Shown here piece by piece: positions 1 to 7,344 of a stretch of DNA of 20,225 bases. This DNA is from a virus, in the IMG/VR virus record IMGVR_UViG_3300030102_001226, positions 1 through 20,225 of that record. One strand, given 5' to 3'. How positions within the stretch are numbered: the stretch's first letter is position 1; each line of letters begins with the position of its first letter. The notes under the pieces are model-generated. The model worked only from the letters and a program-made list of their open reading frames with translations, did not search any database and was not told the origin of the DNA. Position numbers and translations under genes: made by a program.

Positions 1-1205
1 GTGATAGTAGGGCTTTGCACAGCAAATCTGTTGGGAGAGGTTCTTGCCCTCGCTGCCCTGATGGTCCTTTGGGCAGACTCATCCAGCTTGTTTATCGGGT
101 AAGCGACCTCTCCAGAGGTTATTTTTTCAAGCTCTTGCTGTCTCTTCTGCTCTTGCTGCTCAAGGGTCATGCCCTCGTTTGCTATCTTGTCCAGATCAGC
201 CTGAGCTTCCTCGCCCTCTTCCAGCCTTCTCTGGCCTAGAGCCGCGTTCCGATGAACCTCTGAGCGTAGATCTGACAGGTCTTTTTCAAGTTGTTCTTTT
301 TTCTTCGCTTCTTGTTTCTTGTCAAAATTGTCAAGCGCCTGTGTTGTACCCCTTACCGTGCCGCCAACAAGGCCAGCGGCAACAGCAACCTCTTTGTATT
401 GCTTTATCGCTTCTTCGCTGGTGATGTCTTGGCCAGCTTGCAGGCGCTCCAAGACTTGTTGCCCGACCTCTGTCGGCACCTCTACCATAGCACCTACGCC
501 AACGCCCTTTACGCCCCTAGTGAAAAGGCCCCCGCCCTTCACAATGGCGGGTGTAAGCAAAGAGCCAACAACAATTCTATCTGCTATGAAATCAAGAGAT
601 GCTTGCGGTATCGCAGTAAGGGCGGCTATTGCCTCACTTTGAACAACACCACTTTCGTCCTTCTGGGCCTCACGGTTCATGCCGTAGAAGAAGGGTAGGT
701 TTGCAGCTAGACCGCCAGCTATGCCGCCAACTACAACGCCTATCGGGCCACCAGCAGCACCTATTTTTGCACCGACAACGCTGCCCCCGATGGTGGAGCC
801 AAGCTGTGGGGCCTGTTCTGCTAGTGTCTGTCCGAAAAAGTCTAGGCCGCTGCCGATGTCTTTGACATCATCAAGCCTTGTCGCGTACTGCTCTGACTCG
901 GCAAGTTGTTTCTTGTTTGTTTCGACAACGTCTTCGCCGAACTCTTCCAAGAACTCAAGGCCGGTTGTCTTGCCAAGGCCCTCAAGAGCAGAGCCAAAGC
1001 CAAGTTGCAAGGTGTCTATACCCCTGCCGAATGCCTGACCTATTGCGCTCTTGTCGCCCTCGCCACCAATGAGAGCCTCATCAGGATCGCCCAGACCCTG
1101 AAGATACTCTCCTATTCTTGATCGCTCTGTGTCGGATATCTCCGCTCCTTTGATTCGGAACGGATATATTTTGCCGGAAGCTCCCTGTGCATAATATACA
1201 CCCAT
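1..1205 (-). CDS. Large internal virion (ejection) protein, N-terminal part; runs off the window
   Basis: An open minus-strand frame runs from ATG at 1205 to the window edge, 401 codons without a stop. The start follows the previous stop by 9 bp, with a purine-rich GGGG site just upstream. Residues 1-40 are a short soluble head (MGVYYAQGASGK). Around residues 53-80 comes an IGQAFGRGID-type helical segment. Residues 133-172 form a Gly/Ala-rich hydrophobic stretch with glycine-zipper spacing that could insert in a membrane. Residues 292-365 are highly charged (K/E/Q) and probably a coiled coil. Its place as the last and probably largest gene of an internal-protein block resembles T7 gp16 and the giant polyvalent proteins of marine podophages, which are ejected to form a trans-envelope channel. 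That role is inferred from position and composition; no catalytic domain lies in the visible part. Confidence 0.8.
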   Translation of the reverse strand, partial: MGVYYAQGASGKIYPFRIKGAEISDTERSRIGEYLQGLGDPDEALIGGEGDKSAIGQAFGRGIDTLQLGFGSALEGLGKTTGLEFLEEFGEDVVETNKKQLAESEQYATRLDDVKDIGSGLDFFGQTLAEQAPQLGSTIGGSVVGAKIGAAGGPIGVVVGGIAGGLAANLPFFYGMNREAQKDESGVVQSEAIAALTAIPQASLDFIADRIVVGSLLTPAIVKGGGLFTRGVKGVGVGAMVEVPTEVGQQVLERLQAGQDITSEEAIKQYKEVAVAAGLVGGTVRGTTQALDNFDKKQEAKKKEQLEKDLSDLRSEVHRNAALGQRRLEEGEEAQADLDKIANEGMTLEQQEQKRQQELEKITSGEVAYPINKLDESAQRTIRAARARTSPNRFAVQSPTI

Positions 1206-1214
1206 AAGAAACCC

Positions 1215-3014
1215 CTATTGATCGGCAAATGATTCGTTGATGCCGCCGCCTTCAATCAGGCCTGCCTGAGAAAGCAATGTATTCGCAGCTATCATAAGCT
1301 CTCTTGCTCTCTGAGTATTGCCGTTTTCGTTCGCTGTGGTTGCCATGTCTTGTAGGTCTTTGGCCCTTTGGATCATTTGATTTTGAGTGAAGGCAGACCC
1401 TGTTTTGCTTTTGAGCTTCGCCCTAGCATTGATCAGATCAATAACGCCCTCTTGATATCTGTCCTGCGCCTCACGGAATGCTGTCAGGCCGCTGATGCCA
1501 GCCTCTCCCACCGCCCCAAGAAGAGTGGGTTCTTTAGAGGACATGAGGGCCAAGCCAGCCTGCGCCAGAGCCAGATACTTGTCTGTCTCTCTGTCCTTAT
1601 CCAGCTTGTCTTGCAGAGACTTTATTTCTGCGGCAAGACCAGAGGCATCATATGTTCCTGACTCGCCACCAACTATGGTGGTGGGAGAGAGAGTCGTCGT
1701 GTCACCCTCCACCGTTGTGGTGTCGCCCTCTACATTTGTAGTTTGCTCTGGGAACGTAATCTTGTCTTCTTTACTGCCTGCCTGAAGAACGCTGGTTCCT
1801 GATTCAGATGCCCTGTTCACATCTGTCGATGCGGGGACAGGATTCACTTCTGAAATTTGATCTGGGAACATGCCAGCAGTGCTGCCGGTGATCGCGCCCA
1901 TTCCTAGTGCGCTAGAATCCATGCCAACATTGCCTAAATCATCAGGGTCTCTGTCTTTGTACATAAACTCGTAGTTACGACCCATGTTGATCATCTCATT
2001 AAGAAGACGCCTTTCGTCTGGAGCCATAGTGTCGTCTATGACTTTTAGTTCATCGCCCTCTTCAAAAACATAGCTGCCGGGGTTTGGATTCTCTCGTAGT
2101 CGCGGCCCTATCGACGTATCGCCTATGACCCTTTTCTCAAAATCTCTGACTTTGGTGTCTTCCTCAACCTCAGTCGTAGCCACCTTGCGAGGAGTGACGC
2201 CAAAAAGAGCATTCCTAACTGCGGCCTCGTCTTCTGTCCCAGCCGCTGTAATAGCGCGACTTATCTGGTCATCAGAGTATCTGTCTCCGTATTCTCTGCC
2301 CTGTTCAAAACCAACAATAGCAGGGATCAGATCGCCCCTCATTGACTTGAGATCAAACTCTTGATCAGGGTCCATACCAAGACGATCACTCAAGTACGAA
2401 ACGTAGTTGTCAAAACTATCTTTGTTGTCTGATCTTGGGGCATATCGTGATGTGAACCCACGCAGAGTATTAATTCCATGCTTATCGCTGTATGTGCCAA
2501 GAAGTCTGGCAAGAGCGCGCAAGCCCTCTTCTTCTGAGCTAAATTCAGCATAACCACCAGCCTGTCCCGTCTCACCTATAAAGCCAGCGCCGGGGCGTAT
2601 GTTGCCGGGGTTGTTCTGGCGCAAGCCAAGGGGCAGGCCGTTAGCGGCTCTGATCACGCCGCCTTCTGCCATTGGGATCGCCTCATCTGTCGCGGCAGGC
2701 ATAGTCTGTGGGCGCATCGATTGTGGCATGATAGAGCCAATACCACCCTCAGCTACCGCTGCTTGCGGTGCCATGGCCTCAGACATGCCCATAATGCCGC
2801 TCTGAGGCACACCAGCGGCTGCTATGGCCTCTTGCGCCACCGTGGGCTGGTTCGCAGCTTCGCGCTTCATGAAGTCGTCACGGACACGCTTGCGGCGCTT
2901 GATTTCGCTGAGAACAAGAAACTGAGGGGCAGTGCCTGTCGGCATCTGCATCTCTGAGATGAGTTGTTGTTCGGAGAAGTTCTTTAGCTGGTCTTGGATA
3001 TCGATAATGTTCAT
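1215..3014 (-). CDS. Virion-associated protein with lysozyme-like domain (internal virion protein)
   Basis: This 599-residue protein starts in a TAATG overlap with the preceding stop. Residues 1-50 are a charged helical head (QLKNFSEQQLISEM, then SEIKRRKRVRDDF) of a type common in marine podophage internal proteins. Residues 130-255 look like the virion peptidoglycan-hydrolase fold: LRQNNPGNIRPG at 131-142, GGYAEFSSEEEGLRA at 153-167, then a helix and YAPRSDN near 191-197, ending in a YxxxLSDRLGMDP helix. Residues 425-447 are a Thr-rich linker with a repeated TTNVEGD/TTTVEGD unit. Residues 458-590 are helical with an ALAQAGLALM segment and a PTLLGAVGEAG motif. It probably degrades peptidoglycan locally during DNA ejection. 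The muramidase activity is inferred from the NNPGNIR-type motif; I cannot assign the catalytic residue with certainty. Confidence 0.8.
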   Translation of the reverse strand: MNIIDIQDQLKNFSEQQLISEMQMPTGTAPQFLVLSEIKRRKRVRDDFMKREAANQPTVAQEAIAAAGVPQSGIMGMSEAMAPQAAVAEGGIGSIMPQSMRPQTMPAATDEAIPMAEGGVIRAANGLPLGLRQNNPGNIRPGAGFIGETGQAGGYAEFSSEEEGLRALARLLGTYSDKHGINTLRGFTSRYAPRSDNKDSFDNYVSYLSDRLGMDPDQEFDLKSMRGDLIPAIVGFEQGREYGDRYSDDQISRAITAAGTEDEAAVRNALFGVTPRKVATTEVEEDTKVRDFEKRVIGDTSIGPRLRENPNPGSYVFEEGDELKVIDDTMAPDERRLLNEMINMGRNYEFMYKDRDPDDLGNVGMDSSALGMGAITGSTAGMFPDQISEVNPVPASTDVNRASESGTSVLQAGSKEDKITFPEQTTNVEGDTTTVEGDTTTLSPTTIVGGESGTYDASGLAAEIKSLQDKLDKDRETDKYLALAQAGLALMSSKEPTLLGAVGEAGISGLTAFREAQDRYQEGVIDLINARAKLKSKTGSAFTQNQMIQRAKDLQDMATTANENGNTQRARELMIAANTLLSQAGLIEGGGINESFADQ

Positions 3015-3943
3015 TAGCCGCCAAGCCCCTTATACAGACCAAGTGCAGATATGCCCGTCCCAAGAAGCTGTTGGATAGGATTGTAGGCTTGCATTGATGT
3101 GGTTTCTGTAGACGGCTGCACAGGAACACCCCTCAGAACAGAAGACATGAACTGCAACTGCTCCCTTGGGAAATCTCTCTGACGAACAAAATCCTGATAG
3201 GCAAGATCTAGACCGGCCTGCTCCCTTGCGGTGATGTCCTTGCCAACTTGCTCCAGCAAACGAGCCGACTCAATGTCGCCCTCTCGTGCAAGACGACCAA
3301 GGTCAGCCAAGCTACGAGCCTGCTGTCCCACAAGCTCACCAGCGCCCAGACCTATTCTTTCTGCGTCCGCTCTTGCGGCCCTGTCTCGCTCAAACTGTTG
3401 CTGTGCCTGCTCAAATGCCTGCTGCTGCCCCGAAGCCTGTATTTCTGCAAGCTGTCTGTTGAGCGCCTCGCCAGCGAGGGCCTCTTGAACTGCTGCTCTG
3501 CTGCCGCCAAACGCGCCTTGTTGTACAGCTTGAGCGGCTCTACCCGCCCCCTGCCTTTGAGCGTCCAGAATCGCTCGTTCTTTTTGGACATCTACCACCT
3601 GTTGCATGTAAGGAGACATGTACTGAGCGGCTGCGCCAGAGTCGAATTGGCCAGCCTCAAATCCCATACCCTGAAGGGCGCGGCCAATACCGGCAGTGGT
3701 CGCTGCCTGTGCAGCGGGCAGACCAGCTATTTCAGACCCAGCAACTTGTCTGGCCCTGTCTCTTGCATCTAGGGTGTCTTGAGAGGACTCAGCCAAGCGT
3801 TGACCCTCAAAAGGCTCGTATTCACGCTTTGACTCAGCCTCTGTGCGCTCAAGAAGGCGCTCAAAGTATGGCTGAACATATTTGGGCAGATTAGACTGAA
3901 CAACAGTCTGTTCTGCTGGTGCTGATTGTCTACCCTTGCCCAT
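3014..3943 (-). CDS. Ala/Gln-rich helical internal virion protein (T7 gp14-like position)
   Basis: This 309-residue protein overlaps the preceding gene by 14 bp. The N terminus has the motif QSNLPKYVQPYFERLLERT (residues 16-34) and then EYEPFEGQRLAE, a pattern I associate with conserved internal proteins of marine podoviruses. Residues 60-250 are almost wholly predicted helix, rich in Ala, Gln, Arg and Glu, with a QGAFGGSRAA break near 142-151. Residues 291-309 end in a Gly-rich hydrophobic tail. Its position between the gp13-like gene and the lysozyme-domain protein matches the slot of T7 gp14, an ejected protein that forms the outer-membrane part of the channel. No sequence similarity to T7 gp14 itself is claimed. 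Structural role likely; exact function inferred from synteny. Confidence 0.7.
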   Translation of the reverse strand: MGKGRQSAPAEQTVVQSNLPKYVQPYFERLLERTEAESKREYEPFEGQRLAESSQDTLDARDRARQVAGSEIAGLPAAQAATTAGIGRALQGMGFEAGQFDSGAAAQYMSPYMQQVVDVQKERAILDAQRQGAGRAAQAVQQGAFGGSRAAVQEALAGEALNRQLAEIQASGQQQAFEQAQQQFERDRAARADAERIGLGAGELVGQQARSLADLGRLAREGDIESARLLEQVGKDITAREQAGLDLAYQDFVRQRDFPREQLQFMSSVLRGVPVQPSTETTSMQAYNPIQQLLGTGISALGLYKGLGG

Positions 3944-4355
3944 TACCCAACTCCATCCTGTAGGCTATGTATTCAGGCTGCCATCCGTACCTCTGTAGGA
4001 TTCTGCCCCATGCTTTTCTCCCATAACCTTCTATATGCTTGCAGCCACAATCTGTGGCGTATTTCTGTAACGTATTTAGTACCAAGGGCAACCACTTCCT
4101 CATGTGTTTTCCCCCTACCCAATCAAGGGCCATGGCTCTCCTGCCGGGGTACTCTATAACCCTGCTAGTCAAGGCGGCGATTACGTCTCTTCCCTCCATG
4201 ACCAGCCAAAGCACTAACACTCCATCTTCTAAATCTTTTTTTAAGTCCTCTACCCTAAACTTACCGGCTGATGTATCTACCGACTTCTTCAGAACCCTTG
4301 TGACATCCTCCCAAACGATGTCCACCCCCTCAACAGGGACTGCCGTGATCATCAT
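3930..4355 (-). CDS. GNAT-fold acetyltransferase-like protein (T7 gp13-like)
   Basis: This 141-residue protein starts MMITAV; the first ATG overlaps the upstream stop as ATGA, and the second ATG, 3 bp on, is an alternative. Residues 45-66 form a strand-turn-strand (VLVLWLVMEG then VIAALTSRV). Residues 74-81 are AMALDWVG, followed by a basic helix GGKHMRKWLPLV, a second helix LNTLQKYATDCGC, and the terminal motif YGRKAWGRILQRYGWQPE (111-128). This order fits a small GNAT fold in which the last segment is the usual 'phage GNAT' end, with a long-residue R-x-x-Y-G-W motif. T7 gp13 and relatives in marine podophages have the same size and neighbourhood and are associated with virion assembly. A true acetyl-CoA-binding P-loop is not obvious, so catalysis is doubtful. 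Confidence 0.75.
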   Translation of the reverse strand: MMITAVPVEGVDIVWEDVTRVLKKSVDTSAGKFRVEDLKKDLEDGVLVLWLVMEGRDVIAALTSRVIEYPGRRAMALDWVGGKHMRKWLPLVLNTLQKYATDCGCKHIEGYGRKAWGRILQRYGWQPEYIAYRMELGNGQG

Positions 4356-5419
4356 GCTGGCAGCATCATATCCTGCGGAACCTGATCAGGCTGCTCTGTC
4401 ATGCCTGTTCTCATCTCTCTGACCCTGTCCATCATCTCATAGAGGGATTCCGCGCCAGCGTCAGTCGATCCGTTGCCCAGCCCACTAACAACGTCAGCCG
4501 GTACGATAAACTCTCCATCAGACAGGACAACATCTTGCTCTCCTTCAAGGGTGGCGGGGATCATATCATCCATGCCGTCGCCAACACCCTCTACCATGCC
4601 CTCTGTAACCTGAGCATTTTGATCAAACTCACCACTGCGGACACGACCAACCAAGTCTCTGAGAGCCTCTTCGCCATACGTCGAGACAAACATGGCCAAA
4701 GCAGTCTCTGGCTGTGGATGTGAGCCTTTGATAGCGTCAACAGCATTGCTGATGATCTCTTTGTCGTTTGGCTTCTGGACCTCACCCCCCTGTGCATAGG
4801 TGAAGTACGGCATTTCTGGGTCAATGCCGGGTCTGTAGCCGGGAAGTATGGGATTTCTCTTGCGCTTTGCAGCCTCTGCCTCTGGAATATCATAGTCATC
4901 TGAGGGCATATCTACGCCCTGTGGCTTCATGGACTCTAGCAAGCCCGTAGTTCCGACAGCGCCCAAGGCGTAGGGGTTGGTCGCCGCCTGCTTGATACCC
5001 TCAAGGCCACTGCCTTTGATGGTAGCGCCCGCAGGAGACTTAAAGAAATCAGCGAATTTGCTTCCAGATGTGGCTGCTGATGTGGCGGCGGGAGTAGCTA
5101 TCGCTTGATTGGCTATCGCAGTGGTGGCAGGTATTACATTGCCGCCCGATATCATGTTTTGACCAAGGCTAGATGTCCCAACATCTGCGGCAGACGAAAT
5201 CAACTCTCCCCCCGCCTTGTCCGCTCCAGCGCCAAACATGCCGCCAAGAGCCTTACCACCGAAATAGGACATGAGACCTGTGCCGACAGCCGTCTCAAAG
5301 TCATCGCCCTGAGCCAGAGAGCCAAGGCCAGAGCCAACAGCCCCATACAAAAGAGCGTTAGCCCCCAAGCTACCGGCTAACGCAGAACCTCCTAGTCCTA
5401 ATAACAGTGGTAAAGCCAT
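4352..5419 (-). CDS. Gly/Ala-rich structural protein with conserved DGEFIVPADV C-terminal motif
   Basis: This 355-residue protein is preceded by a good ribosome site (GAGGG, about 7 bp from the ATG). Residues 1-65 are hydrophobic and Gly/Ala-rich (LLLGLGGSALAGSLGA) and could insert in a membrane or pack as a glycine zipper. The middle is low-complexity Ala/Thr/Ser. Residues 186-212 are basic and Pro/Gly-rich (KRKRNPILPGYRPG). Residues 218-265 are predicted helices. Residues 298-324 hold the motif VLSDGEFIVPADVV followed by a Gly-Asn-Gly-Ser turn and DAGAE, and the protein ends in a helix YEMMDRVREMR. I know this C-terminal module from structural or internal proteins of marine podophages, but no biochemical role has been established that I know of. 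It is the first gene of the internal-protein block, directly after lysozyme. Confidence 0.7.
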   Translation of the reverse strand: MALPLLLGLGGSALAGSLGANALLYGAVGSGLGSLAQGDDFETAVGTGLMSYFGGKALGGMFGAGADKAGGELISSAADVGTSSLGQNMISGGNVIPATTAIANQAIATPAATSAATSGSKFADFFKSPAGATIKGSGLEGIKQAATNPYALGAVGTTGLLESMKPQGVDMPSDDYDIPEAEAAKRKRNPILPGYRPGIDPEMPYFTYAQGGEVQKPNDKEIISNAVDAIKGSHPQPETALAMFVSTYGEEALRDLVGRVRSGEFDQNAQVTEGMVEGVGDGMDDMIPATLEGEQDVVLSDGEFIVPADVVSGLGNGSTDAGAESLYEMMDRVREMRTGMTEQPDQVPQDMMLPA

Positions 5420-5421
5420 AA

Positions 5422-5877
5422 TTATCCCTCTACTTCAGACAAGGCCCGCATTCTGTCTACTAATCTTCTAGCACGATTTGGGACTTGCGTATACCACCGC
5501 GAGTCCACCATCTCGTCCGCTGCCTTGTTCCAATCCCTCGCATCTACACCAGCCTTCATGCCCTTGAATTTGGAAAGACGCGGCCTACCCATATTAAACA
5601 TCATATTTGCGATTATGTGCTGGCACTCCTCGGGCAGATCATCAAAGTCTGGATACAGCACTTTGCACTCATCTATAGTCACAGTCATATCAAGGGCAAA
5701 AACTCTCTGTACCCTCTCTTGTTCGATCACTGTGCCTACAGGCTTGCCATACTCTTCATCATCTTTGGTAATGAGGTGGCCGATTCCGAAGGTGGGTAGG
5801 TGAAGATGATCTAAATAGATTTCGTACTTGCACCCCTCATCCTCTGCAATCTCTGTTCGTAGCTTGTCTATGTTCAT
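5422..5877 (-). CDS. T4-type lysozyme (endolysin, glycoside hydrolase 24)
   Basis: This 151-residue endolysin should cut the MurNAc-GlcNAc bond of peptidoglycan. The T4 lysozyme catalytic set is present with exact spacing: Glu14, Asp23 and Thr29 (T4 Glu11, Asp20, Thr26), in the context DEGCKYEIYLDH and PTFGIGHL. The C-terminal lobe also matches: NMMFNMG at 91-97, and SRWYTQVPNRARRLVDRMRA at 126-145, which parallels the T4 SRWY-x-Q-x-PNRA segment. Length is close to that of T4 lysozyme. There is no signal peptide or SAR anchor, so it is expected to stay in the cytoplasm until the holin opens the membrane. It overlaps the preceding gene as ATGA, suggesting translational coupling. Confidence 0.95.
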   Translation of the reverse strand: MNIDKLRTEIAEDEGCKYEIYLDHLHLPTFGIGHLITKDDEEYGKPVGTVIEQERVQRVFALDMTVTIDECKVLYPDFDDLPEECQHIIANMMFNMGRPRLSKFKGMKAGVDARDWNKAADEMVDSRWYTQVPNRARRLVDRMRALSEVEG

Positions 5878-6548
5878 TTAGGCGCTCCTGAAATTGCGGC
5901 TTTTATGTTGTCAAGGAAACTGCCCGTTCTCTTGCTCGCTTCGTACTCTGCCCTGCCATCAGCGGCTGTAGGTATACCACCGGGCAAGCTGCCAGCCTCA
6001 ATCATCTTTCTCTTTTCTTGAGGCAACATTCTGATTAGAAGCCCCAGACCAGCCGGTGCCATTTCTGCAAGGCTCCTAGATGGGCTTTTAGGCACAGGAA
6101 CACTTACAACATCCCCCAAGAATGTTGTTGGAGAGCTTCCTAACGAGGCCAAGCCATATCTAACCTCGCCAGTTTCGGTGTTTCCGCCCACCCTGTCGCC
6201 GAATATGTTGTATTCTGCAAATGGATTACGATACCTGTCATAGGCCAAATCCATGATATCCCGTCTCTGCTGCTCAGAGAGGTTGCCGGAATAGTCAACA
6301 TTAGCCGGGTCTGCGCCAAATGGCGAAGCGCCGTATGGATTTGTAAGGGTTATGTTGTTCTGATCGAAAAACTCTTGCTTGGTCAATATGTCAGCGATAG
6401 TGCCGTCGGCACCCTCCTGACCTATGGTAGATGCAACCGCCCTGAGAGGCTGGCTCTGCGCCACCTGAGAGCTTACGCTAACAGGATCGTTAGCGGCAGC
6501 GCCTAGGCCATCGCTACTAAACCCGCCATCGTAATCTTCTCTAGCCAT
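5874..6548 (-). CDS. Hypothetical protein between holin and lysozyme
   Basis: I do not recognise this 224-residue protein. It is coupled to its neighbours at both ends (TAATG with the holin, ATGA with the lysozyme). Residues 1-35 are acidic and polar (MAREDYDGGFSSDG) and look disordered. Residues 46-110 contain GADGTIADILTKQEFFDQNN and a helix SEQQRRDIMDLAYDRYR. Residues 112-150 are strand-like (YNIFGDRVGG). Residues 158-186 are an amphipathic helix region, SRSLAEMAPAGLGLLIRMLP then QEKRKMIEAG, followed by a flexible basic tail. No signal peptide or clear membrane span is visible. Candidates are a lysis accessory protein or a virion protein that happens to sit in the lysis region. The location alone cannot decide. 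Confidence 0.7.
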   Translation of the reverse strand: MAREDYDGGFSSDGLGAAANDPVSVSSQVAQSQPLRAVASTIGQEGADGTIADILTKQEFFDQNNITLTNPYGASPFGADPANVDYSGNLSEQQRRDIMDLAYDRYRNPFAEYNIFGDRVGGNTETGEVRYGLASLGSSPTTFLGDVVSVPVPKSPSRSLAEMAPAGLGLLIRMLPQEKRKMIEAGSLPGGIPTAADGRAEYEASKRTGSFLDNIKAAISGAPK

Positions 6549-6943
6549 TACTTTGTAATCCCCTTTACCTTCTCTACGGTCCTGAGACCGCCAAGCCCCA
6601 ACATGCCCAACAATACAGTCATTAAAGAGTCCATATCAAAAGTTGGCAATTCTGGTATCTCTATCCCCGCGTATGAACATATGAACATTGTGACAGGAGC
6701 GAGAACAAAATGCCATGCCATGGCGAAAGAAAGGCACCAACCAAGGAATGGACGCCATCCAGCAACAAATATGGACCTATGTTGCGCCTCTGCTTTGTTG
6801 ATCTCTATCTGACCCATATTGGCTTCGTGCATCTGCTTTTCGGCCATGGTCGCGATTTCGTGTGCCAGCTTCGCTTTCTGGTCCTTGTCCTCTATGAACT
6901 TGTCCAAAAGGCCCGTAACCGGCCCGATCAACGCCTGCAACAT
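6548..6943 (-). CDS. Holin of the three-TM, GTA type
   Basis: This 131-residue protein matches what I know of the 'holin of 3TMs' family (Pfam PF11351) found in gene transfer agents and alphaproteobacterial phages. Residues 1-55 are a soluble helix rich in Lys and Glu (LDKFIEDKDQKAKLAHEIAT). Residues 59-69 contain the family signature VAGWRPFLGW. Membrane segments follow at about 66-92 (broad, hydrophobic, with Pro83) and 105-121 (SLMTVLLGMLGLGGLRTV), with a short basic tail. It would form lesions in the inner membrane to release the lysozyme at 5422-5877. The start is fixed by an AGGAGG site 7 bp upstream, and translation follows an 80-bp non-coding leader, unlike any neighbour. Confidence 0.9.
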   Translation of the reverse strand: MLQALIGPVTGLLDKFIEDKDQKAKLAHEIATMAEKQMHEANMGQIEINKAEAQHRSIFVAGWRPFLGWCLSFAMAWHFVLAPVTMFICSYAGIEIPELPTFDMDSLMTVLLGMLGLGGLRTVEKVKGITK

Positions 6944-6950
6944 TGCTTCT

Positions 6951-6956
6951 CCTCCT
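6951..6956 (-). promoter_or_regulatory. Strong Shine-Dalgarno site of the holin gene
   Basis: On the minus strand the sequence is AGGAGG, 7 bases before the ATG at 6943. It is a near-perfect anti-16S match. Most neighbours have weak sites or rely on overlapping stops, so independent strong translation of the holin is likely. Confidence 0.85.
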
Positions 6957-6968
6957 ATTTATTTGCGC

Positions 6969-7012
6969 CTGTAGGGCTGTAGTTCTTCCGTGCATTCCCC
7001 ACATCCCTACAG
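6969..7012. repeat. Perfect 8-bp inverted repeat in the holin leader
   Basis: CTGTAGGG at 6969-6976 is exactly complementary to CCCTACAG at 7005-7012, with a 28-bp loop. It lies inside the 80-bp gap (6944-7023) between the EF-hand gene and the holin, and in RNA it would form a stem ending about 12 bases before the AGGAGG site. There is no following U-run, so it does not look like an intrinsic terminator. It could be a 5' UTR structure or a processing site. An 8-bp stem can occur by chance. Confidence 0.45.
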
Positions 7013-7023
7013 ATCTCCCGTGG

Positions 7024-7344
7024 CTACTTCTTTGCCATCCATGCGGTGGTTCCCATGTAAGCCCCCACAATTCCGGCACCAGAAATATAGAATAAAGACG
7101 ATATTTCAGAAAGGGCCTGTATTCTCTCTACCGAAACCCATGGCGTAAACATCGCGGCTGTGAAAATCCCCATGCCGATCAATGTAAATCTAGCCATCCT
7201 AAGCTGGGCTAGGCTCTTTCTTAGATCCCTCTCGGTCTCTTTTATCTCTCTTGCCTGCTCAAGCTCCTCATCCGTGACTACCCCGTCACCGTCAAGATCA
7301 TACTGATCATATTTGCTTTTGCTCTGTAGCTTCTTACTGCTCAT
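7024..7344 (-). CDS. EF-hand membrane protein, probable lysis accessory
   Basis: This 106-residue protein carries a textbook calcium-binding EF-hand loop near its N terminus: Asp16, Asp18, Asp20, Gly21, Val23 and Glu27 occupy loop positions 1, 3, 5, 6, 8 and 12 (DLDGDGVVTDEE). Residues 28-48 are a charged helix (REIKETERDLRKSL). Two membrane segments follow, about 52-70 (FTLIGMGIFTAAMFTPWV) and 82-102 (SLFYISGAGIVGAYMGTTAW), ending in a short KK tail. Similar EF-hand plus two-TM proteins occur in marine phages next to holins. It sits directly upstream of the three-TM holin. A role as a second holin or antiholin responding to calcium is inference, and calcium binding is a prediction from the loop residues only. 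Confidence 0.8.
   Translation of the reverse strand: MSSKKLQSKSKYDQYDLDGDGVVTDEELEQAREIKETERDLRKSLAQLRMARFTLIGMGIFTAAMFTPWVSVERIQALSEISSLFYISGAGIVGAYMGTTAWMAKK

Noticed and set aside
15-1121. Several plus-strand open frames of 60-135 codons in the left part
   Set aside because: They lie opposite a single uninterrupted 401-codon minus-strand frame with typical phage protein sequence, and their own translations are Leu/Cys/Arg/Ser-rich antisense-like text.
1690-1745. Short Thr/Val repeat (TTTVEGD) as a functional repeat element
   Set aside because: Only two to three copies inside a coding linker; a low-complexity spacer is sufficient explanation.
3248-3772. Plus-strand open frame of 174 codons
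   Set aside because: It is antisense to the Ala/Gln-rich internal protein; such genes leave long open frames on the other strand. The translation is Cys/Leu/Ser-rich without motifs.
6969-7012. Inverted repeat as an intrinsic terminator
   Set aside because: Loop of 28 bases and no U-run on either strand; a terminator is not supported, so it is listed only as an inverted repeat.
6777-7079. Minus-strand open frame of 100 codons crossing the holin leader
   Set aside because: It overlaps both the EF-hand gene and the holin in other frames, its translation is Arg/Gly/His-rich, and it has no plausible ribosome site. It looks like a shadow of the holin frame.
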